Below, piece after piece: positions 51,326 to 61,500 of a DNA stretch of 64,000 nucleotides. The stretch lies in contig JBBDHG010000032.1 of assembly GCA_037951165.1 (NCBI GenBank), positions 7,865,001 through 7,929,000 of the forward strand, read 5' to 3'. Made by a program: the position numbers and the translations under genes. This DNA is from Lophius americanus (taxonomy: Eukaryota; Chordata; Actinopteri; Lophiiformes; Lophiidae). The notes under the pieces are model-generated. The model was not told the DNA's origin. It saw only the letters and a list, made by a program, of their open reading frames with translations, and did not search any database. How positions within the stretch are numbered: the stretch's first letter is position 1; each line of letters starts with the position of its first letter.

Positions 51326-52399
51326 ATTCATACATGAGGGTAGAGATGGCACGGTCAGCAATATGAATGGGGGGTTAATGCAGATTAAGAGTCATTTAAA
51401 TGGGTTTTATGTATCTGTGAAAGGTAAGTGATATCTGCTTAGTAATAGCTCCCGATACATCATAATTGAAAATGGTATTTCTTTCTGATAACTACCTACT
51501 ACTACCTCATGAACTACTGATAAACATGATCCCTATGAGGCACTGAGAAGACTTCCAGAACCAGAGAATGAGGTGTTATTTCTTTATTTGGCATGAGGTA
51601 GATTGGAGTAGTTTGACAACACTACTGTGTGCGCAATAAAACACAGAGATAATAAAACGTCTGACATTTTAATGTTGAATTATGTTTTGGAATTTGCACA
51701 GCACGGAATCTTTTGTCCAGTTACTCAGGTTTTAATTACAGTAGTGTTGGCATACACTCCCTGAATGCCTTGTACTTTGTATCTGTCACTACAGTTATTG
51801 GTAAACTCAGCATGCTAGCAATTATTATCTATAATAATATACAATTCAGCTCATTTATTCAATTATATATTTTGTCTTTATTAATTCCACCCACTGGCAG
51901 GAGTAACATTACTTACTTAGCTGCTGTGTCTTGCAATTCTGCATCCAGTCTGGTTTAGCAGTGAGATGGAAAGCAGAGAGCAAAAGTTAGTGAGGGATGC
52001 AAACCAGGGTCTAATTATGATGTCGGTACACAAGAAGCTGGAAGGTTGAATGAAAGCAATCAGGAAAATTAGCACGAGTTTTCTAAGAGGGACAACTTCC
52101 TCATAAAGTACTCTTGTGAAATCAAAAACTAAGTTTGGTGTGTGCACTTTGAAATGGCATGAGGATACACTGCAGTCATTTTATAGATTTTATGTAGAAT
52201 CATGTCCCAATAATGAAACATAAAAGTTAATCTTTACAAGCATGGCATGATCACGACATTGTGAAATACCTTTAATTTCAGCAGAGGGTGCAGTCGACAC
52301 TTGATGAGAGGTAACATGTGACCCCCACCCTTCACTGTGCTGTGACTAATACCCTCTGTAGGTCTATATCAAAGCTAAAGGTTGTATTGAATGCGTATA
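51326..52399. other. Intergenic DNA, no gene recognised
   Basis: AT-rich with short chance reading frames on both strands. I see nothing I can name. Confidence 0.5.
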
Positions 52400-52640
52400 A
52401 AGCTCCCTCTAGTGGATATAAATCATATTTTGTAGCCCAAATCCCGCTCTTAGATCAAAATCCCATTTTCCCATCCCAATTCCAATTCTCTGTTCTTATG
52501 ATCTACTCTGTATATCTGTTCTGCTGATCTTAATGACATACTGTTATTATTGTTTTTAACTATGCATTGTAAGGTGACCTTTAGTGTATTGAAAGGCACC
52601 TATAAATAAAATGTATTATTATTATTATTATTATTGTTAC
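52400..52640 (+). mobile_element. L2-type LINE 3' end
   Basis: The 3' end reads ttgtaaggtgacctttagtg then ttgaaaggcacctataaata and aaatg followed by (TATT/ATT)n to about 52,640. This is the usual 3' end of fish L2 elements and matches the tail type of the LINEs in the gcnt introns. The upstream limit is uncertain. Confidence 0.65.
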
Positions 52641-52769
52641 TATTAAGGTTATGCAAATACATCTCGTAGTTGTGGAACTATTTCAAAAAAAATTTGCGTA
52701 TGTATTTCAGGTGAGACTTAACTTACAATAACCAATGAGCAGAAAAGGTTAATATTATTATCGAAGTGT

Positions 52770-53199
<430 letters not shown>

Positions 53200-53970
53200 C
53201 ACTCCCTGCTGATATTTTTTACACAGAGGTTTTTTGGGGAGTGAAGAGTAAACTACTGAATCGGAGCCTGCAGGTAGATGCTGGTAGAAAGTGCAAGCAG
53301 TGATGCATGTGCAGAGCAGCAGTAGCATGGTAGGCCGAGGGAGATATTGGCAGTTGTTGCAGCTTAAATAGGCCGCCAATTATGAGGGTGTGTGCCAGTG
53401 TTGGTGGCCAGTGAGGAGCATGAGGCAGATAATGTGTATACGTAGCAGTGCAGCAGAGCAGGGTTGTCTGTCTGAAGTTATTTTTTAGATACACTGTAAA
53501 AATCCCCTCTTTGTTGTTCTATTATGAAAATCATCTAATAATACGCCAATTGACAACTTACACAGAAACATCAGGAAATGGCATTGTATATAAAAAGAAT
53601 CTAGATCATCGTTTTTGTCATGTGAAGAGAAAAACATAAGGAAATACAACAAAGCGAAAAAAGACCGCTGCACAGAAGTCGAAAGCTTGTTCACATATAA
53701 TAATAACTTGGTCACATAAGTGAAACCTTGAAAGATTTTGGTGTTTCAGTGTCTACAGATCCGACGAAGGCTTTCATTATCCATGCTAAAAGTGGAAAAT
53801 TTTCTACGCAGACAATGATTGCATGCTGCTCCTAAAATAAATAAAAAGCAGAAGAATCTCTTTTAGACAGTTTTTTTCTGGAAGCTTACATCTCCACTCA
53901 ATGGCAAACAAACTGGTTTCCCATTAGTGGGAAAATGTCACTGTGGCCCTAAAATGTAAAGTTTCGATAG

Positions 53971-53976
53971 TTTATT
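53971..53976 (-). promoter_or_regulatory. prune2: Candidate prune2 poly(A) signal
   Basis: AATAAA on the - strand, only 22 bases after the prune2 stop codon. It would give a 3' UTR of about 40-50 bases, which is short for this family. Confidence 0.4.
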
Positions 53977-53997
53977 AAAAAACCAACAGAGACGGAC

Positions 53998-54100
53998 TCA
54001 CTTGACAATGCTGGGTGGGATGTGGACGTACTCCATCGGGATGGTTTCTCCAAGCTCTCGCAGACTATTCACATACTTGATCTTACTGCAGAACTTGGAA
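53998..54100 (-). CDS. prune2: prune2 last visible exon with stop codon
   Basis: 103 bp. Encodes SKFCSKIKYVNSLRELGETI then PMEYVHIPPSIVK and TGA. The end of this exon reads CAA|GTGAGT, a near-consensus donor overlapping the stop, so a longer isoform spliced to a further exon is possible. Human PRUNE2 continues after the matching SIIK. Confidence 0.85.
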
Positions 54101-55546
54101 CTGCAGAGAAGGGGAACCACAAAGTTTGTTTCAGTAATGTGCATTCAGTGATTTTATTCACTGATGGAGTACATACATAGTAATCAGTTGGTTTCTATGG
54201 AAATACACCAAGTGCTGCATATCGATTTGAGCACACAGTACAGAGCAGCCGGCTGCGTAGGGTACTGCGGCGCTGTGGACTCGTCTGGTCCAATTTCCCA
54301 TGCTAACCTCATTCCACTACTTCAAATCTAAACATTGTTGCTGACCAACTACTGCCCTTCATGGAAAAACTATTCCATGGATCCATGGAGGTTCCACCTC
54401 GTAACTTTGAGGACATGATCATCTTTACTTTGTGCCAGATTCCACAGCACACCTCCAGAGGTCTTATGTAGTCCACACTATGATTGGTCAAAACTGTTGG
54501 TGGCATAATGGACAACTACACAAGTTAACGCAAGTGGTTATAATTTTATGGCTGATGAGAAATAAACCCATCAGCATCTATGCACGGGCAGCATTGGCTG
54601 AGCTTGTTTGCTCTCCCTGACATCATTATTCAGCACTATTTTCCCAGTCTGATCACTAAGCACCGTCACAATCCCAGAATCCTCTTCAAAACCATCAATT
54701 CAACATTGAGACCTTATGAAGGGTCGGGAGATTCCTAGCAAAGTCCGTATGAACCAGGAGGGATGCACAATGAAGAACATTTTCAGGTTTTTCTTCAGTC
54801 TGCGGGACAGGAGGAAAATATAAGAAGTGGAAACATAAGAGGAAGAACTTTATCGATAATTTATTCACTTATTCTTAATATGATTGTTAACTATTCCTGA
54901 TACAATATGTGGTAGGGGAATACTAATCTTTGACTGTGGTAAACATTATACATACACATGTTGTTGTGTGAATATTACCTCCGGTCTATCATTTGGTAGC
55001 ACCTTTTCATCCACGTAAAACCGGGCATCCTCCTGCGAGGTGTGGCACCATTCAGGTAAACGATCATGTAATGTTCTGCCACCATCAGCTCCAAGGTACT
55101 TATAACATATCTAAAGACATGTAGACAACACATAACACTGTGTAAAACAGTAAGAGGTTAGAACTAGTGTGTCAAAAAATGGCATTAAATGTTTTAATAA
55201 ACATGTTTTGGCATTTGGTTTTTCCTTTAAGAAACAAATATTGAAAAACGAAAAACGGCGGTAATTAAATTTTTTTTGATGTTCAGATAAAAGAATCAAA
55301 CCTGAAGGAAGCCAAACTGTCCGACTGAGAGTGTTTCCAACTTTGTGACAACAGTTTTAGGAATAAGAAAAGTTTTTGATAGTACTTGAGTGTTTGACCT
55401 CAACCATATATCAATCCTTTGGAATTAGGTTGTACACCAAAAGCAAGTCAGGGTTATTGACCAACAACAATAGCTGAACTCATTAGTGCACTCATAGTAT
55501 CAAGAATGAGACTCATTCCCAACAGCATTGATCTTTTTTTAAGCAT

Positions 55547-55598
<52 letters not shown>

Positions 55599-58500
55599 TT
55601 TATTTTTATAGCGCCAATTCACAACAACAGCAGGTCTAGACCAAACTCTTTATATAATTATCTACAGGAACAACAAATTCCTCCGTGAGCAGCACTTGGC
55701 GACAATGGCGAGAAAAAACTGCCCTTTAGCGGGCAGCAACCTCGAGCAGATCAAAGACACAGGGTGGACGGCCTACTGCCATGACCAGTCGGGATAATAA
55801 TGCCCATATTATATATATTATGGAATAGTAATCGGCACCGACACATCCAATGCGGCACATTCGTGCTAAGGCAATAATTCAAACACTTTTTCATGGATCC
55901 TCTCCCCTCCGTGTTTGTATATGTACATATACATATATATGCATATAAGTATATGTCTATATGTACATTTTTTGTATATTTCATCACTTGCACAAATTTT
56001 GTACACATATTTATGTGTTTTGCATTTTTGTACCATGGATGAAGGGAAAAGCCATTTCAGTTGCTGCATATGTCTGCCACATGTGAGAAAATGACGGTAA
56101 GTTGACTTTGACTTTGAAACTTTGACTTTGAAAAGCTCTCGGGCCATAAATTCTCAACATTTGGTCAAATTAAGTCCAAATTTCGTATAAATGAATCAAC
56201 TTGGGAGATATATCATATTTCTATATGTCCTATTTTATTGAAATAATTCTTCAAACAGGTGGATTGCTTGTACAACACGAGAGCGGGGACTTTTTGGGGA
56301 TATAGCCCTGCTGTGGGGCGACAGCGCAGGTCTAGTTTAGGAATGAGAACACATAAGGGTGAAATGTTCAGCGTTCCACATGTTTTCTTTTTCCCTGTTC
56401 AGATATATATGATCATGAAGTTACAGTTACTTACATAAAAAGGTTTTCCATGATATAATTGTAATTGTCACAGTTGCTGTCTGGTAGGAAACATGCTGCA
56501 AAGACAATGATGGCATTCTCTTCAGCGTAATAACCTGAAAATAAACAGACAGAAGATATAATCAGAATGTGATGCTAGTAAGGCATTACAGAGGTTTCTA
56601 CTTCTCCATATCTCTGCTGTCACAGCAGAAGGGCGTATAAGGTAGAGGGCAGTGATGTATGAGTTCTAAATGATGTGTTAGATCATTAGTAAGGGAACAA
56701 TAATGATAATAATAATAACACATTATATTTATAATGCACTTTACATTCGGAAATAGTTACAGTACAAATAAAAGGAAGTCTATTCAACATTTAAACATTG
56801 TTTGGAATTAAATATAGTTCCATCTTAGAATTACATACAGAACTCATATAACAATTACATAATCAGTGAAAATGGAAACATTATCTCAAGTAATCTATGT
56901 GGGTTGAATCCAAAAGATGAACAGGAGAGTGTTGATGAGAGTTCTTGGATGAGAGGTGGAATTTCTTGAAGCCAAAAATGTAGTCCCGTTGCTTTGGATT
57001 CAACCTACATGGATTACCATGACGTGGATGAATCGGAATCTAAAGACATTATCTCAATGTGAGTGTGACGTTTTTTATTTGAGCCCGTGTCCCTGAAAAT
57101 ATCAATGCAAACTCCTGGAAAACACTGCTTCTATGTCATAAAGAAATTCTCCACAGCCTTAGCACTATGAAAAATGAACACTGTCATTCCCATTATAAAG
57201 GGTATATCTTTGAAAAGCTGACAATCCCCTGCTTTGTAAAAATAATCCCCTCGATCGAATTGAACTCCTCAAATTAAATGTGTTAAAAAAAAAATTAAAA
57301 ATCTATATTGATTCAACCTAACTCTTTCTATGAAGTCAGTCATATTCTCTAAGATCAGATCCCATAGTGACTCAATAATGAAAACTAATACAGTTGATTA
57401 TTTCTCAGAGCACAGTAATAAAAGCTAAATTTAGACACAAATGAACTTTTGGTTGGGGAGTTACGGATGAGAAACTGTGTTTTCCCACAAAAAGCTACTC
57501 CTAATGAGTAAAATATGAGCTTTTATAGTGAGCTAATATATAAACAATATCTCTCTCCTTGTGTAGATTCATATGAGATCATTTGTACATAATTGGACAT
57601 TTGGGTGGAAAGTAACAGTCAAAAAAACGTTTTTTTGGCAAAAAAAAAGCTCCCCTAGTCAGTCAAATACGAAGAATTACAGTAAAACATGACAGATACA
57701 AGTAAGATCTCAATGAGGTGGTTCTCATGAGGTAAATTTGGACGCAAGCCTGTGGAGATAAAGATCCCCCTAGTGGTGGAAATATGCAACGGACCTATCC
57801 CAAAATCCATCCACTTCTTCCTTGCACCAAGGTCTATGTGGAATAAAAATTGAAATAGTTCTAACAGTTTTTGAGTTATTACACTAACACGAAGGATAGT
57901 TTCCAAGACAATTCCACAATATCGCCTTTTCTGGGATAAAATGAGACACAGGAGAAACTGACAAGCATGGATTGTATCCATACCTCCATGAGAAATGACT
58001 CTTTTGTACGGCTCAATGCACTTCATATCGATACGATGTTCCTGCTCTCCGATCACCACGCTCCTCCACAGCGTGCCATCCAGGCTCTTCTCTGCTTCTG
58101 CACCCAAATTAGACTCTTCCGAGTCTCCTGTTTGTAACATAAAGTAAGCTGGTAACATTATATTTTACAAGATTGCATGATACTAAAAAATTCTATATTA
58201 ACAACACTAACTTTCAACAATATAAAGCTGCGCTCAAAGTCAATTTATATAACTGGCTGTCTGCATGTTTATTCTAAACGTCTCTGACCATCTAAGTCAG
58301 CTTCATCGGAGGTGTCCAGCTCATCTATGTCAATATCCACATCATCACCAGTGTCCAAGGCTTCGTCCTCAGTATCCAGGGCACCTTCAGACAGAGCAGA
58401 CCCCACTGTGTGCTCCAGTGACACATCCATTGGTGGAGCTGCCAACTTTCTCCTCTCATTGGACCCATCTGAAAGATCTGCAGAGGAGGCAAAATCATTT

Positions 58501-61500
58501 CAAGAGGCCTTTGTCGTATTGTTATGGAGTGAAGTAAATCTAGATATTTTCAAAAATAACTTTTTGAACTGCCTGACTCAGAACAGCAGATTTCATATAT
58601 GAATATTTTTATATGGTCTGAAGCAGTTAAACCTCCCACATCACTTGTTTAAATTGCTAAAATATACTTACAATACAATCAAAGTGGTTTCTAGTAAAAT
58701 ATTAAATACTGATAGCTCTCTTATGATGGAGATCTCTAACTTTTTATCTATCAGGGCCATCATAAATCATCAGCATTCAAATATCCAAGTATTCCAACAG
58801 GAGCCGATAAATGAATTGAATCTTTCTGTTTGTGTACCTTCTCTGTTGTCCATCTCCCCTGAAGCTTCCGCTCTAGAGGTCATTTTCATCATCATCCCTG
58901 TTGTATCCTCTGCCTTTTTGGAGCATCTGGGCACAGAAAGAAAACAACAAACCACAACATTAATTATCATTGCTATGATCACTACCACCACAGGCCACAG
59001 CATAGAACCGAGCCAAATGAGCCAAAAACAACAATCTACAAATAAAAAAGCTTATTGTTTTTATGTTCTTTTCCCATGAAGTTGAATGGAGATGAGTGAA
59101 ATAAACCTGTTCTCTTAACTTCAGACATTAATGCTTACAGACACGTCAATACAAATCAAGCTGTTATGGGAAAGGTGATGACATTTTTTTTTTAACCCTT
59201 GTGCACCGTGACATCAGTTTCCAGCAGAATATATAACGATCAACGACAACATTAGAACCACTAACTGGTGTTAATGATGTGGTTGATCGGTGTGTTTGTC
59301 AGTGGTTAAAATCCGATTTCTTTGATTTCAGGGCTGACGTTGTTTTTTCATGTTAAGAATGAAAAAGAAAGTCACTAGAAAGGAATACAGACAAGACCGG
59401 TAAGTGGAGCTTAGAATCCTCCCCTAACTTCTTCATATTTGAATTGGTATATGAAATAAACCGCCAGGATTAAGTAAAGATTAAGAGCAATCAATGCACC
59501 GCTGTCATTATTCTACAATTTTTTATTTCTTGTATCTAAAAACGAAAAATCTAATTACGTCTCGCTTTTTCTTATTTTTCAACATTTGTTTCTGAAATGA
59601 AAACCAAATACCTAAACATACAAGAACCCATAACTGTATCCACATTTAATTACGTGGTTTTGGCCGTGACTCTTTCTCCTGGTTTGATTTTTCTGCATCT
59701 ATATTTTGCAGAAGATCCTGGTTTTAGTATTTAATGTTTCACCTGGAAATGCAAATAGGCCCTCCCACTCCTTCAAACTGGTTGCTGCAGTACTTGTTCT
59801 GTTAGTTCTGCAAATCATTCTGGTATAGACACCTGAAGGCAGCCAAACTGTCCGACTGAGAGTGTTCCCAACTTTTTGACAACAGTTTTAGGAATAAGAA
59901 AAGTTTTTGATAGTACTTGAGTGTTTGACCTCAACCATATATCAATCCTTTGGAATTAGGTTGTACACCAAAAGCAAGTCAGGGTTATTGACCAACAACA
60001 ATAGCTGAACTCATTAGTGCACTCATAGTATCAAGAATGAGACTCATTCCCAACAGCATTGAACTCAAGACAAGTCAATGCAGAAGAAGAGAAATGACAT
60101 ATTTGAATAATATGCAGGTTGAATGTGAGAGCTAGAGGAAACAATGCTGAGCAGTGTTACACAAAGCAAAGGCCCTCTTACAAACAAGACATAAAAGCAG
60201 CTCTGGAAAACAATTACAGACCCATCTTTTCTTTACTTTCACCAGCATGAGAGTGGATCTGTTGTGAATATGAACAAAAGCCCGCCCAGGGACACACACA
60301 CACAATACACTGTCTGCAGGCTGACAAGGAAAACAGGTAGTATCCTGAAAAACAATTATCACAATGCAGTAGGCTGCTAAACGAGAAACCATCGAACATG
60401 AGCGAACACACAGAAGTCACAACATCTGTATGCACAGCAGTGTTCTTCTATGCATGCAGTAAACACTGATTCAAGAGAGAGAAAAAAAAGAGGATTACTT
60501 TTTATTTGAATTACGATTGATCAAAAAATCAGGACTGCGATGAATTCTGACGAGACTTATGAAATATGTATGTTCTGGTGGAGAGTAAAAACAAGATGTC
60601 CAAAAGAATGCTGTTACCCTGTGGTAAAACCTGTCCATCTTGCAGTCCCCCCTCTCTCAGTTTGTGTTTTGGGGGCGTAACCTCACACACCTGTACATCC
60701 GGCTGGGCAACACACCTGCTCACAATCATCCCATGTGCTGCTGCATATGAGCCCTGGCTTCTCCAGATTACCCATGCCCATGCAGTAGTCTATTTGGTAA
60801 ATAAAGATGTTTTGTGTTTTTTTTCTTGCGGACCTCCTCTAACTGTGCTCAAGAACCCCGTGCCTTCTACCTCGCCTGCCTTTGCTGCTCAAGCTCCACC
60901 TGATACCACTCTTCAGAAAGCCTACCCTCCATTCAGATCTAAGTCACCATCAACCTGCAGCCTAACCTTCCCAAAACTCCCAACAGCAATAACTCATTAA
61001 ATTCACTTTGAGTCTTGTCCTTGCTCCAAACCTCAAACATAAACTGCATAAACTGCATATTACTATAATGCTAGAGAGTATGAGGAGTTTTACTAAGTGC
61101 TGGACCTGTTGAACTCGTTAAAGGGCAAACTTGAAAGCTCACCTATTCAGGAGAAAGTGATGATTTTCCTGTGGCACATACTGTGCATGATCTTCCCTGT
61201 CAGGGTGGACATTAGATCGGTAGATTGGTTGATCCTCAAGCTGTTGATGAGGATGGGCGGACTCATACAGGCTCTGTCCATCAGCTCGGTCCAGAGAGCG
61301 CTGGAGATCAGAAGTGTGTTTGGATCTAGAGTTATCTCCACACTGTTTTTCAGTTGTAAGATGAAACATGGAACTTGGATCATCCCAGCTGTACCCAGCA
61401 TGAGCTCCTTGTTGATGACAGCCTTCAGCCTGGTCGGGTCTGTGCAGCCTGGCCGCGGCCTTGGCTGTAAACTCAGTATAAACATCTGTGGTGTTTTGCG

